Below are positions 41,352 through 52,727 of a stretch of 64,000 nt of DNA, piece after piece. The stretch covers positions 1,366,501 to 1,430,500 of the forward strand of contig NZ_JAQOMR010000001.1 of assembly GCF_028401385.1 (NCBI RefSeq). The letters are read 5' to 3'. Under the pieces are notes generated by a model. It was not told the origin of the DNA and did no database searches. It worked only from the letters and a program-made list of their open reading frames with translations. Each line of letters begins with the position of its first letter. Positions within the stretch are counted from its first letter, which is position 1. The position numbers and the translations under genes are program-made. This DNA comes from Marinicella algicola. Lineage in GTDB: Bacteria > Pseudomonadota > Gammaproteobacteria > Xanthomonadales > Marinicellaceae.

Positions 41352-43075
41352 TCAGCGCAGGTTTGTCTTGGTCAACTGCATCAGTTCGTCGCCGCGCCCG
41401 TTGAGGATCGCGCGCATCATGTAGAGGCTGAAACCCTTGGCCTGTTCCATGGTGATCTGCGGCGGCATGGCGAGTTCCTGCTTGGCCGTCATCACATCCA
41501 CCAGCACCGGCCCCGGTGTCGCGAGTGCCTCGTCGAGGGCGGCTGGAAGCGCCTTGGCATCGTCCACCTTGATGCCCTTCATACCGGCGGCTTCGGCAAT
41601 GCGGGCGAAGTCGGGGCTGCTGAGATCGGTCGAGATCGGAGATGTAGCCGCCAGCCTTCATTTCCATTGCGACGAAGCCAAGGGAACGATTGTGGAATAC
41701 GACGATTTTGATCGGCAGGTTCAGCTGGGTGACCGAAAGCACTTCGCCCATCATCATCGCAAACCCGCCATCGCCGCACATGGCGATCACTTGACGTTTC
41801 GGATCGATGGCCTGGGCGCCGATGGCCTGTGACAGCGCGTTGGCCATGGAGCCGTGTGAAAACGAACCGATCAGCCGGCGCTTGCCGTTCATGCCGACAT
41901 AGCGGGCGGCCCAGACGGTCGGTGTTCCGACATCGCAAGTGAAGATCGCATCATCAGTGGCTTTTTCGCTGAGCAGCTTGGCGACATATTGCGGGTGGAT
42001 TTGTTCTTTCGCGCTCTTTTCGGTGGCCAGCGCATCCAGCCCCTCGCGTGCCTTGCGGTAATGCTTGATGGCATTGTCGAGGAATTTGCTACTGCGTTCC
42101 TTTTTCAGCTTGGGCAGCAGGGCGCGGATTGTCGACCCGACATCGCCCAAAATGCCGAGGTCGACCTGGGTATGGGCGCCAAGCGCCTCTGCGCGGGTGT
42201 CGACCTGGGCAATCTTGGCGTCTTCGGGATAGAACGCACGGTAAGGGAAGGCTGAGCCGAGAATGAGCAAGGTATCGGCCGATTCCATCGCATGGTAGCC
42301 GGAGGAGAAACCGATCAGCCCGGTCATGCCGACATCGAACCGGTTTTCATATTCGATGAATTCCTTGCCGCGCATGGCATGCACCATGGGAGACTGTAGC
42401 GCTTCGGCGAGCTCCAGAACCTCCTCACGCGCACCTGCACAGCCAGCGCCGCACAGCAGCGTGATGTTGCCACCGCTGTTGAGCAGGTCGGCCAGCGCAT
42501 CGATTTCCGGTTCCTGCGGAACGATGTCCGGCTGACGTGGTGCATTCCAGCGAATTTTCGTATCCGCGGGCATTTCCTTCAGCGCAACATCACCCGGCAG
42601 AACAATGACGGCGACACCCTTCTTGGCAATAGCGGCGCGCATCGCGACTTCAAGGACATAGGGCATCTGGTCCGGCGATGAAATCAGTTCGCAATAGACG
42701 CTGCATTCGCGAAACAGCTCCTGCGGGTGGGTTTCCTGAAAATAGCCGCTGCCGATCTCGGACGAGGGGATATGGGCGGCAATCGCCAGAACGGGCACGT
42801 GGTTGCGATTGCAGTCATAAAGCCCATTGATGAGGTGGAGGTTGCCTGGCCCGCACGAGCCCGCGCAGACCGTCAGTTCGCCTGTAATATGGGCTTCGGC
42901 GCCGGCGGCAAAGGCGGCCGCTTCTTCGTGGCGGGTGCCCATCCATTCAAGCGTCTTCAGCCGGCCGATACTGTCGCTGAGGCCGTTCAGCGAGATCGCC
43001 CGTCACGCCCCAGATCCGCTTCACCCCAGCCTCGCCCAGATAGCGGGCAATGTAATGTGCGATACTCTCTGCCAT
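41352..43075 (-). CDS. poxB: pyruvate dehydrogenase (quinone)-type ThDP enzyme PoxB (frame broken, two sites)
   Basis: A thiamine-diphosphate and FAD enzyme expected to oxidise pyruvate to acetate and pass electrons to quinones. Features are the cofactor-activating Glu in [15 protein letters not shown], the [15 protein letters not shown] region and the ThDP motif [29 protein letters not shown]. Two one-base insertions break it: at 42991-42997 (repair gives [16 protein letters not shown]) and at 41631-41637 (repair gives [17 protein letters not shown]). Restored length is about 574 residues. An acetolactate synthase assignment is possible but PoxB fits better. Confidence 0.84.
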
Positions 43076-43366
43076 GGATAAGCTCTTTTCCTTGCCTGAC
43101 GCCTGGAAGCAACTGCCGGTCCGGCTGAGTGCGCCTGTATCAGCCAGATCGTCTCGCCTGGCCACCATTGCCACGCAGCTTCAGGCCGCGCAGTTCTGAA
43201 AAGAACATCGGAGATCGGTGAAGCTTAACAACAGGCTGAAAAGAGGTGAAGCCCCGGAGAATCTTTTTCCGGAGCGCATAAATGACGGTCAGAAATCACA
43301 ATTTAGTTAGCTATGTCCGGCAGCCGCGAACCTGCCTGGGTGCTGCAGTGACTGAAGACAGATCAC

Positions 43367-43721
43367 TCAGTTGTCGTCATCACAATAGAGCATGTCAAAA
43401 CCGAGCGTATCGCATTCCGGTGGTCCCGGTTTGCAGGAAAGTGTCCGGCAGGCCTTGGTGTCCTTGGTCGGTATCTCGCGCTGTACCGCATGGCCGCCCT
43501 GGCTGAAACAGATTGTCGGGCTGTTGACGAGATCGGTCATAGAGGGTGCGTCCACTGCCGCTCGGAGAGGGGTAGCGCAGGATTGCTGCACCTTGTTGGG
43601 CAAGAATGCCATGCACCTGATTGCACGTCATGTCCTGAATGTCGTAACGATTGATCGGTTCCTGTGCTCCGGCGGTACCGGCGGCTAGCAGGAGCACGGC
43701 TGATGCGAGTACAAGCTTCAT
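43367..43721 (-). CDS. small secreted cysteine-rich protein, unknown function (frame broken)
   Basis: About 118 residues: a signal peptide (MKLVLASAVLLLAAGTAGAQ) then a mature part with six cysteines, at MTCNQ, TICFS, KACRT, LSCKP, PECDT and YCDDDN. A disulfide-bonded periplasmic protein is likely. The original frame fails at 43528-43534 where GATCTCG should read GATTCG, giving LYDRFVNSPTICFSQGG and a stop at 43367. I do not recognise the family with certainty; similar short proteins occur in rhizobia. Confidence 0.7.
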
Positions 43722-43796
43722 AGTCTACCCAATGCCCTTTCAGGACTCCTCTATGGATCGTCCTTGAATACATACCATAAGGAGATATTTGACGCT

Positions 43797-44231
43797 ATGA
43801 TACAACCTGGGCAAGACGACGCAAAAATTCGTGACATTCTGCAATCGGTCAAGCGCATTGCTCTTGTCGGCGCATCGCCAAAACCAGAGCGGCCAAGCAA
43901 CCGGGTCATGGGTTTTCTTCTGGAAAAGGGATTTGATGTGGTGCCGGTCAATCCAGGTCTGGCGGGCAAGGAAATTCTGTACCAGACGGTCTATGGCAGC
44001 CTTGCGGAGATACCCGGCACCATCGACATGGTCGATATCTTCCGTGCATCGGAGCATGCTGGCGGCGTGGTTGACGAGGCACTGGCACTTGACCCATTGC
44101 CCGGCGTGATCTGGATGCAACTCGATATCATTGATGAGGCGGCCGCGCGCAGGGCGGAGGCGAGAGGGCTGGACGTGATCATGGACCGGTGCCCGGCGAT
44201 TGAATACCCTCGACTCATGCGCGCAGTGTAA
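43797..44231 (+). CDS. CoA-binding domain protein (YccU-like)
   Basis: A 144-residue cytosolic protein with one Rossmann-type CoA-binding fold: RIALVGASPKPERPSNRVMGFLL near residues 18-40, then VVPVNPGLAGKEILYQTVY and GVIWMQLDIIDE. Function of the family is unclear. The ATG at 43797 is used, with TAAGGAG 12 bases upstream; a TTG at 43764 is possible. Intact. Confidence 0.85.
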   Translation: MIQPGQDDAKIRDILQSVKRIALVGASPKPERPSNRVMGFLLEKGFDVVPVNPGLAGKEILYQTVYGSLAEIPGTIDMVDIFRASEHAGGVVDEALALDPLPGVIWMQLDIIDEAAARRAEARGLDVIMDRCPAIEYPRLMRAV

Positions 44232-44237
44232 TGGCGG

Positions 44238-44624
44238 TCAGCCCTCGAAGCGCAGCACATCGGGATCGGCACGCATCTCACTCAGCGTTTCTGCGTTTTC
44301 GCAGTATTCCCGGAAGTGGCGGCCTGCAGTGTTGCAGGCAAGATCGTCGCGGCAGCGTTGTTTCGACCGGCATCCCGCACAATTGGCCTGCATTCCGTAA
44401 TAAAGGCGTCGGTATTGAAATTCGGCCTCGACCGGGTCAATGTTGAGGGCCTTCATCATTTCGCCCATCTCGCAGGCGTCGCGGGGCTCCGCGGTGGCAA
44501 GGTCTTCGTCTGCGATCCTCTGAAGAACAGCAAGCAAGCCTGCTTCTTCACCCTCGAAATGAGAGGCGTTGCGCCAATCGGCATAACGATCATCGGCGCT
44601 GCTATCGTTGGTCAAAACATCCAT
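44238..44624 (-). CDS. small cysteine-motif protein, DUF6455-like
   Basis: A 128-residue cytosolic protein. The C-terminal half has QANCAGCRSKQRCRDDLAC, a C-x2-C-x5-C-x4-C array that could bind metal, followed by FREYCENAETL. The pattern resembles the alphaproteobacterial DUF6455 family; function unknown. The ATG at 44624 with AGGAG upstream is preferred to the longer frame to 44678. Convergent with the CoA-binding gene, six bases away. Confidence 0.68.
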   Translation of the reverse strand: MDVLTNDSSADDRYADWRNASHFEGEEAGLLAVLQRIADEDLATAEPRDACEMGEMMKALNIDPVEAEFQYRRLYYGMQANCAGCRSKQRCRDDLACNTAGRHFREYCENAETLSEMRADPDVLRFEG

Positions 44625-44749
44625 TGCGATGCTCCTGCTGGTCGACAGCGATATTGACGTTTGTATAAATGACGACATTGATCTTGATCAAAACAGGGCA
44701 GGCCGCCGAGCCAATAAGGCTGGTTTGTGAAACAGGGAAGGACACTTTT

Positions 44750-46030
44750 ATGGAAACCAAGGTACCGGGATTTTCGACACTCTCGATCCACGCTGGCGCA
44801 GCCCCGACAGCGCCACCAATGCGAGGGCAACGCCGATCTACCAGACGACGTCGTTCGTGTTCAATGATTCCGACCATGCGGCTGCACTGTTCGGCCTGCG
44901 GGAGTTCGGAAATATCTATACACGGATCATGAACCCGACGACGGCGGTTCTGGAAGAGCGGGTTGCAGCGCTCGAAGGTGGCGCGGCAGCCCTTGCTGTT
45001 GCTTCCGGTCATGCTGCACAGCTTCTGACATTTCACATGCTGATGCAGCCGGGTGACAACTTCGTCGCGGCGCGTCGTCTCTATGGCGGCTCGATCAACC
45101 AGTTCGGTCATGCTTTTGAAAACTTCGGCTGGTCGGTGCGTTGGGCTGATTCCGACAACATCGACAGTTTTGCGGCGCAAATCGACGACCGGACCAAGGC
45201 TGTGTTCATCGAAAGCCTGGCCAACCCCGGCGGCTCTTTCGTAGACATTGCCGCGATTGCAAAGGTCGCCCATGATCACGGGCTTCCGCTGATTGTCGAC
45301 AACACCATGGCGACACCCTATCTGGTTCGGCCCATCGAGCATGGTGCGGATATTGTCGTTCACTCTCTGACCAAGTTTCTTGGCGGACATGGCAATTCCA
45401 TGGGGGTATCCTCGTGGACGGCGGCACCTTCGACTGGTCGAAATCGGGACACTACCCGATGCTGAGCCAGCCGCGCGCCGAGTATGACGGTCTGGTGCTT
45501 CACGAAGCCTTCGGTCCAATGGCATTTGCGCTTGGCGCGCGCGTTTTGAGCCTGCGCGATCTTGGTCCGGCGATTTCGCCTTTCAATGCGTTTATGCTCT
45601 CTACCGGCATCGAAACCCTGCCTCTGCGCATGCAGCGTCATTGCGACAACGCGCTTGAAGTTGCGAAATGGCTGAAACAGTCCGACAAGGTCGCGTGGGT
45701 CGGCTATCCGGGTCTCGAGGACGATGCAAACCATGCGCTGCAGCAGCGCTATTCGCCGAAGGGGCGGGTGCAGTTTTCACCTTCGGCCTGAAGGGCGGCT
45801 ATGACGCCGGCAAGGCCTTCGTTGAAGGGCTTGAGGTGTTCTCGCATCTGGCCAATATCGGCGACACAAAGTCACTGGTTATCCACCCTGCATCCACAAC
45901 CCATGCACAGCTTACGCCGGAGCAGCAGATTGCCGCCGGTGCCGGCCCGGATGTGGTCCGTCTTTCGGTAGGTATCGAGGATGTGGCTGATATCATTGCC
46001 GATCTCGAGCAGGCCTTTGCAAAGATCTGA
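44750..46030 (+). CDS. metY: O-acetylhomoserine sulfhydrylase (frame broken, three sites)
   Basis: PLP enzyme making homocysteine from O-acetylhomoserine and sulfide; its product feeds MetH. The PLP lysine is in [12 protein letters not shown]; other motifs are [22 protein letters not shown] and [14 protein letters not shown]. Three single losses break it: CCCC 44802-44805 (repair: [20 protein letters not shown]), GGGGG 45402-45406 ([15 protein letters not shown]) and GGGG 45761-45764 ([15 protein letters not shown]). Restored length is about 427 residues. No SAM-II riboswitch consensus was seen in the leader. Confidence 0.92.
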
Positions 46031-46057
46031 TCATCGGCCTTCGTCCGACTGAAACGA

Positions 46058-46090
46058 AACAGCGGGCGATACCGCGTATCGCCCGCTGTT
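46058..46090. terminator. bidirectional terminator between metY and the GGDEF gene
   Basis: AACAGCGGGCGATAC (46058-46072) and its reverse complement (46076-46090) form a perfect 15-bp stem with a 3-nt loop, flanked by AAAC and TTTGTT, between convergent genes. Confidence 0.85.
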
Positions 46091-46139
46091 TGTTATCTGT
46101 TTATCCACAGGCCCTGCGGCGAGCAGTTTCGGCTGGTCT

Positions 46140-47297
46140 TTACGCCTTGATGTGTTCCGGGAGCTGTCTTGGCTGTTCGCAGGCAACCACGCAGTTTCGA
46201 CCCTTGTTCTTCGCTTCGTATAGTGCCCGGTCGGACTGTGAAAGCAACGCTTCTAGATCGGCGCAGCGCCCCTGATGGAAGGCTATTCCGATACTGACAG
46301 TCATTGGTGCGGAAAGTGGCGGATGATCATCTACGGCATCGGACAGCTTATGCCTGATCTTTTCGGCAATCCTGATTGCGCCGCAGACGTTGTCGACCTG
46401 GAGAAAAATGGCAAACTCCTCACCGCCGGTTCGTCCGAACAGGTATTGCTGGACCAACTCGTCTTCAACATTGCGTGTGAAGCCGACAAGGGCCAGGTCA
46501 CCGGCGCCGTGTCCGAAACGATCGTTGATCAACTTGAAGTGATCAATATCGATTGAGAGATAGGCGAACAGGTCTCGCGGGGCTGCGGTCTTCAGTCGTC
46601 CTTCAATGCCTTTGAAGAGACCACGGCGGTTCAGGATGCCGGTCAGGGGTCATTGAATGCCAGTTTTCTGAGGTTAAATTCGTGCTTTTCGATCGACAGC
46701 CAGACCGCCAGAAAAATCTTTGCTGAAAAAGGATAAAGCTGGAAATCAGCGTGATTGAGGTCAGCGTGCTTTGAAACGGCACTGTCGGCCCCACGTACAG
46801 ATACAAGATGACGATGACGAGAGCTGTGGTGGCCTCTATCGAAAGAAACCACGAAATGGACCGATGAAAGCGAACCTCGTCGAAATGTGCATGGTAATGA
46901 AGAAAATAGAGCGCAACGACGGCGATGGCGATGTCGGCAAGATAATAGCTGGCCACGGCGGCGACCAGACCGAAGGCCGATAGTCTGAAAAGAACAAATG
47001 CGCAAAACCAGACTGTCAGGCCGGTCGCTATGAATCTTACCGGACGGTTTTCGCCATAAAGGCAGAGCAGTCCTGCGGCAGCGAGCGCTTGGGAAGCCAC
47101 CAGCACAACTATCGGTAATGCAAACAGCGAGGGGCGACAGACGCGCAATAGGCCAGCCCCAGAAGTCCGATACCCATCAGCGCGAGAGAAGCAGACCAGA
47201 GCATTATAAACAGTCTTTCCCTGTTCCGCAGCCACAACGGCAATAGAAGAAAAGATAGTAAAATACAGTCTGCCGCCCAGGCAAAAACAGTCATCAT
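46140..47297 (-). CDS. membrane-bound GGDEF protein, probable diguanylate cyclase (frame broken, three sites)
   Basis: About 386 residues: six hydrophobic segments in the first 200, then a GGDEF domain (DPLTGILNRRGLFKGIE, SIDIDHFKLINDRFGH). The signature is GGEEF within FGRTGGEEFAIF, an active variant; no RxxD inhibitory site is seen before it. It should make cyclic di-GMP in response to a membrane signal. Breaks at GGGG 47131-47134, AAAAA 46712-46716 and GGGG 46646-46649 are each repaired by one base. The start at 47297 is tentative. Confidence 0.85.
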
Positions 47298-47602
47298 GTT
47301 ATATTGCAAGGCCGAAGATCGCTTCCAATGTCAGAAATAGAGCAGGCACTCTTAGCGGTCATACCGGTATGACACCATATCCGCACTGGATCATTTTTAG
47401 GTTTAAACAATTTAAATTGAGGTGTTGTCAGTCCGACCCCAAAAAGGGGCCCCAATTTCGCGGAGGTTGACAATCGCCGGGCCCCTTGATCCTGGCGGCG
47501 CTTTGAAAACCATCTCTTGAAGTGACCCGGTCAGGCACTCTATGTAGGAGAGAACGAAGATTCGATGGAAAATGGCTCCGATCAGCCGGCCGAAGGACAG
47601 AC
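47298..47602. other. intergenic promoter region between the GGDEF gene and clpP
   Basis: A 305-bp divergent gap. It holds a palindrome-like GACCCCAAAAAGGGGCCCC near 47434 and an A/T-rich patch (TTTAAACAATTTAAATTGAG, 47400-47420) but no recognisable gene or sigma-32 promoter that I can support. Confidence 0.4.
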
Positions 47603-48229
47603 ATGACAAATCCCGTAGACACCGCGATGGCGCTTGTACCCATGGTCGTAGAGCAGACCAACCGCGGCGAGCGTTCCTATGATATCTATTCCCGCCTGCT
47701 CAAAGAGCGGATCATCTTTCTGACCGGCCCGGTCGAGGATCATCTGGCGTCGCTGATCTGCGCCCAGTTGCTGTTCCTCGAAGCGGAAAATCCAAAGAAG
47801 GAAATCGCGCTCTATATCAATTCACCCGGCGGCGTGGTGACAGCGGGTATGGCGATTTATGATACCATGCAATTTATCCGGCCGGCGGTTTCCACGCTTT
47901 GCATCGGGCAGGCGGCCTCAATGGGTTCGCTGCTGCTTGCAGCTGGTGAGAAAGGCATGCGATTTGCCACGCCGAACGCCCGCGTGATGGTACATCAGCC
48001 GTCCGGCGGCTTTCAGGGGCAGGCATCGGACATAGAGCGTCACGCACGCGATATTCTGAAGATGAAACGCCGCCTGAACGAAGTCTACGTCCGTCATTGC
48101 GGACAGACTTACGAAGAGGTTGAAAAGACGCTGGACCGTGACCATTTCATGGACGCGGGCGAGGCAAAGGATTGGGGCCTTATCGACAAGGTTATGACCT
48201 CACGAAGCGAAATCGAGGGCGGCAACTGA
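47603..48229 (+). CDS. clpP: ATP-dependent Clp protease proteolytic subunit
   Basis: Serine protease barrel that degrades proteins unfolded by ClpX or ClpA. Ser106 (GQAASMGS) and His131 (MVHQPSGG) are visible and the Asp lies in [11 protein letters not shown]. The start at 47603 gives [19 protein letters not shown], the family N-terminus, with GAAGGAC upstream; the longer frame from 47522 is rejected. 208 residues, intact. Confidence 0.96.
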   Translation: MTNPVDTAMALVPMVVEQTNRGERSYDIYSRLLKERIIFLTGPVEDHLASLICAQLLFLEAENPKKEIALYINSPGGVVTAGMAIYDTMQFIRPAVSTLCIGQAASMGSLLLAAGEKGMRFATPNARVMVHQPSGGFQGQASDIERHARDILKMKRRLNEVYVRHCGQTYEEVEKTLDRDHFMDAGEAKDWGLIDKVMTSRSEIEGGN

Positions 48230-48583
48230 TCCGCAGCGCGAAAACGGTCGTATTTGAAACTGTGCGACTCTGATGCGTTTGACGGTGTTATCGATTGAAC
48301 GGAGCCCGGTGCGGGAGCCTTGCCTGAGGGCAATTCGGCTTCACGATTGTGTTTTTGGCTTTAAACCGGCGCATAAGCCGTTAATAGTATGGAAAACCGG
48401 AGCTGATACCCCGGTTCCATCGAGTCGATACGGCGTTGTTTCGCGTTTGCGTCTGTTGTCTGTAAATCTGCTGCGTCGTTATGTTGCCCTTTTGTATTGC
48501 AAACATCTCGTCGTGTGGCAGGAAGCGAAATAGTTAGTGGCCGGTCCGGCGAGTTCGGGGCGGCTTACTGGAAGGAAGTGATA
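48230..48583. other. intergenic region between clpP and clpX
   Basis: A 354-bp gap, long enough for a separate clpX promoter. ORFs across it are not protein-like, and I find no convincing terminator, repeat or RNA structure. Confidence 0.4.
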
Positions 48584-49862
48584 ATGAGCAAAGTCGGCGG
48601 TAACAATGGCGGTGACTCCAAGAACACGCTCTATTGTTCCTTTTGCGGCAAGAGTCAGCACGAAGTCCGCAAGCTGATCGCTGGCCCGACGGTATTCATC
48701 TGCGATGAATGCGTCGAATTGTGCATGGACATCATCCGCGAGGAAAATAAGACCTCGATGGTGAAGTCGAGCGATGGCGTGCCGACGCCGCAGGAGATCA
48801 TGGCGGTTCTGGACGAGATATGTGATCGGCCAGAATCATGCCAAGCGCATTTTGTCTGTGGCGGTACATAACCACTACAAGCGCCTTTCCCACGCCTCGA
48901 AGAGTTCCGACATCGAACTTTCGAAGTCGAACATTCTCCTTGTGGGGCCAACGGGTTGCGGAAAGACGTATCTTGCGCAGACGCTTGCCCGCATCATTGA
49001 CGTGCCGTTCACGATGGCTGATGCGACAACACTGACGGAAGCCGGTTATGTCGGCGAAGATGTCGAAAACATCATTCTGAAGCTGCTGCAGTCGGCCGAT
49101 TATAATGTCGAACGCGCCCAGCGCGGCATCGTCTATATCGACGAGGTCGACAAGATTTCGCGCAAATCCGACAACCCGTCGATAACGCGCGATGTCTCGG
49201 GCGAAGGTGTGCAGCAGGCGCTGTTGAAGATCATGGAAGGCACGGTTGCTTCCGTACCGCCGCAGGGTGGCCGCAAGCATCCTCAGCAGGAATTCCTGCA
49301 GGTCGATACCACCAATATCCTGTTCCTGTGCGGTGGCGCCTTTGCCGGCCTCGACAAGGTGATTTCCGCGCGCGGTGAGCGCACGTCGATCGGCTTCGGG
49401 GCTTCAGTCAAAGCGGCCGAAGACCGTAAGGTCGGCGATGTGCTGCGGGACCTTGAACCGGAAGACCTTGTCAAGTTCGGCCTGATACCGGAGTTCATCG
49501 GTCGTCTTCCCGTAATCGCGACACTTGAGGATCTTGATGAGGCCGCTCTCATGCAGATCCTGACTGAGCCCAAGAATGCGTTGGTGAAACAGTATCAGCG
49601 TCTGTTCGAAATGGAGGATGTCGAGTTGAGCTTTCATGAGGATGCGCTGCTCGCGATTGCGCGCAGGGCGATAGAACGCAAGACCGGTGCCCGCGGTCTA
49701 CGTTCGATCATGGAGAAGATCCTGCTCGACACGATGTTTGATCTGCCGGCACTGAAAGGTGTGCGCGAGGTCGTGATCTCGGACGAAGTCGTTTCGGGAA
49801 CGTCTCAGCCGCTCTACATCTATGCCAATCGCTCGGATGACAAGGCAAACGCTTCGGCCTGA
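48584..49862 (+). CDS. clpX: Clp protease ATP-binding subunit ClpX (frame broken)
   Basis: AAA+ unfoldase that selects and threads substrates into ClpP. The N-terminal zinc domain (CSFCGKS and CDECVELC), Walker A GPTGCGKT, Walker [11 protein letters not shown] and the pore-loop GYVGEDVE are present. GAGA at 48815-48818 should read GAA, giving [28 protein letters not shown]; as written the frame is lost after residue 77. The start at 48584 follows GGAAGGAAG. Restored length is about 425 residues. Confidence 0.95.
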
Positions 49863-49887
49863 CAACAATATTGGCAATCGAATCAGG

Positions 49888-49920
49888 AGGCAGGGCAGGG
49901 TCCCTGCCTTCGGCGTTTTT
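49888..49920 (+). terminator. possible terminator after clpX
   Basis: AGGCAGGG (49888-49895) pairs with CCCTGCCT (49902-49909); five T follow after a 6-nt spacer, so it is a weak candidate. It lies 25 bp after the clpX stop. Confidence 0.45.
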
Positions 49921-50101
49921 GATCTGTAACCTGCCTGAATGCTTCACCCTGTGTGTTGTTCCAGCGAAAACAGGGGCAAAGGTTGAAATCGACCTTTTAA
50001 AGCGCCACTTGTTCCGCAACAATCTAGAAGAGTGTTCGGGTTGCCTCCCAACAGCCCGTCAACGCCCGGTTTGCGGCCGGGCCGCCTGAAAGGAAAAAGA
50101 C

Positions 50102-52518
50102 ATGACGCAGAATGCGCCAGCAGCGGAAAACGCTGCGTTCCCGGTGTTGCCATTGCGTGACATTGTGGTTTTCCCCACATGATCGTTCCTCTCTTCGTTG
50201 GCCGCGAGAAATCGATCCGCGCCCTGGAAGAGGTCATGAATGCCGACCGACAGATCATGCTGGTTACCCAGGTCAATGCCAGCGACGACGATCCAGCGCC
50301 CGACGCGCTTTACCGTATTGGCACTATCGCCAATGTGCTTCAGCTTCTGAAGTTGCCCGATGGCACGGTGAAAGTGCTGGTCGAAGGCAAGTCGCGCGCG
50401 GCCATTGGTGATATCCGGCTGGAGAATGACTTCTACGAAGCCACTGGCGAAGTGCTTGGCGAGCCGGAAGAAGACCATGTCGAAATCGAGGCCCTGTCCC
50501 GTTCTGTGGTGTCCGAATTCGAAAACTATGTGAAGCTCAACAAGAAGGTGTCGCCCGAGGTCGTGGGTGCTGCGGGTCAGATCGAGGACTACTCGAAACT
50601 GGCCGATACCGTTGCCTCGCATCTTGCGATCAAGCTCACCGAAAAGCAGGAAATGCTGGAAACCACCAGCGTTAAGGGCCGCCTGGAAAAGGCGCTCGGC
50701 TTCATGGAAGGCGAGATCTCGGTCCTGCAGGTCGAAAAGCGCATCCGGACCCGCGTTAAGCGGCAGATGGAGAAGACCCAGCGCGAGTATTATCTCAATG
50801 AGCAGATGAAGGCCATTCAGAAGGAACTCGGCGAGGGCGAGGATGGCCGTGACGAAATGGCCGAGTTGGAAGACCGTATCAAGAAGACCAAGTTTTCCAA
50901 GGAAGCCCGCGAAAAGGCCGATGCGGAGATGAAGAAGCTCCGCAACATGAGCCCGATGTCGGCGGAAGCGACCGTGGTGCGCAACTATCTTGACTGGCTC
51001 ACCGGCCTGCCGTGGAATTCGAAGTCGAAGGTCAAGCGTGACCTCAAGCTTGCCGAAAAGGTGCTTGAGGAAGACCATTTCGGCCTCGAAAAGGTTAAGG
51101 AGCGCGTGGTTGAATACCTTGCGGTGCAGGCGCGCGCCAAGAAACTGAAGGGCCCGATCCTGTGCCTCGTCGGCCCGCCCGGCGTCGGCAAGACCTCGCT
51201 TGCGCAGTCGATCGCCAAGGCAACCGGTCGCGAATATGTGCGGATGGCGCTTGGCGGGGTCCGTGACGAGTCGGAGATCCGTGGTCACCGGCGCACCTAT
51301 ATCGGCTCCATGCCCGGCAAGGTCGTCCAGTCGATGAAGAAAGTCGGCAAGAACAACCCGCTTTTCCTGCTCGACGAGATAGACAAGATGGGTGCCGATT
51401 TCCGCGGCGATCCGTCGTCTGCCTTGCTTGAGGTGCTGGACCCGGAACAGAACTCGACCTTCATGGATCACTACCTGGAAGTCGAATACGATCTGTCCAA
51501 CGTGATGTTCATCACCACCGCCAACACGCTCGACATTCCCGGCCCGCTGATGGACCGCATGGAGATCATTCGCATTGCTGGCTACACCGAACAGGAAAAG
51601 CTGGAAATCGCGAAGCGTCACCTGCTGCCCAAGGCGATCCGCGAGCATGCGTTGAAGCCGGATGAGTTTTCGGTCGACGATGCGGCATTGGAACGAACGA
51701 TCCAGCAGTACACCCGCGAAGCGGGCGTGCGCAGTCTGGAACGCGAGCTGATGAAGCTTGCCCGCAAGGCTGTGACTGAAATCGTCAAGGGTGATGCGAA
51801 GGCTGTTCACATCAACGCTGACAATCTCGAGGACTATCTCGGCGTTCAGCGCTTCCGTCATGGTGAAGCGGAAGGTGAAGACCAGGTTGGTGTCGTGACG
51901 GGTCTCGCCTGGACCGAAGTTGGTGGCGAGCTGCTGACGATCGAAGGCGTGATGATGCCCGGCAAGGGTCGTATGACCGTTACCGGCAATCTGCGCGATG
52001 TCATGAAGGAGTCGATTTCGGCGGCGGCATCCTATGTCCGTTCGCGTGCGGTCGACTTCGGCATCAAACCGCCTATGTTCGACAAGACTGACATTCACGT
52101 CCATGTTCCGGAAGGCGCAACGCCCAAGGACGGACCGTCTGCCGGTGTTGGCATGGCCACTGCGATCGTCTCGGTGATGACCGGAATTCCGGTGAACAAG
52201 AACGTGGCAATGACGGGTGAGATCACCCTTCGCGGCCGTGTGCTTCCCATCGGCGGACTCAAGGAGAAACTGCTTGCGGCTCTGCGCGGCGGTATCACCA
52301 AGGTGCTGATCCCGGAAGAGAATGCCAAGGACCTTCCCGAGATCCCGGACAATGTGAAGAACGGTATGGAGATCATCCCCGTATCGCATGTGGGTGATGT
52401 TCTGCGGCATGCTCTTCTGGAGATGCCGCAGCCGATTGAATGGGACCCGAACGCCGAACCTGTTGCGATTTCCACCGATGAAACAGACGGCGAATCGGTC
52501 AAGTCTGTGGCGCATTGA
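50102..52518 (+). CDS. lon: ATP-dependent protease Lon (frame broken near start)
   Basis: Homo-oligomeric AAA+ serine protease for misfolded and regulatory proteins. The N-terminal LON domain, coiled-coil region, Walker A ([13 protein letters not shown]), Walker B ([11 protein letters not shown]) and the Ser-Lys dyad ([10 protein letters not shown] and [12 protein letters not shown]) are complete. CCCC at 50173-50176 needs one more C to give [17 protein letters not shown] and join the ATG at 50102 to the body. Restored length is about 805 residues. A long open frame on the other strand is a shadow of this gene. Confidence 0.96.
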
Positions 52519-52727
52519 GGCCGTAATGTCGCCACTTTTCAGGGGCTCCTGTGGAAAAGGGGCCCCTGAGGTTGTCCTTTGGTCGGCCTTTTCCTCACAA
52601 TTTGGCGCAAGCCTATTGCAATTCCCTGAAACGCAGGGCTTTTGAAGTCAGCGGGTGCCGGTCATTGCGTTGCCGACATTCCAGAAACAAAAGATCCGTT
52701 TCGAACCATTTGAGAAAGGGTGGAAAC

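Noticed and set aside
12655..43534. Insertion sites as base-calling errors at CcrM-methylated GANTC
   Set aside because: lptD, both poxB sites and the Cys-rich gene fall in GAATC, which first suggested methylation. But clpX (GAATA), lptG (GAATT), gmk (GAAGT) and comEC (GAAGC) do not, and intact GATTCG occurs in metH near 26680. The common factor is GAA, not GANTC.
44625..44749. SAM-II riboswitch before metY
   Set aside because: The leader lacks the SAM-II core and pseudoknot pairing; only AT-rich sequence and a ribosome site are seen.
48273..48533. Small ORF in the clpP-clpX gap
   Set aside because: No homologous look, no ribosome site and a biased composition; treated as noncoding.
50059..52515. 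818-residue open frame on the strand opposite lon
   Set aside because: It is the mirror of lon in a GC-rich codon pattern and has low-complexity His/Arg-rich content with no domain. The same holds for the long minus-strand frames opposite pepA, metH and fabF, and the plus-strand frames opposite icd and gltA.
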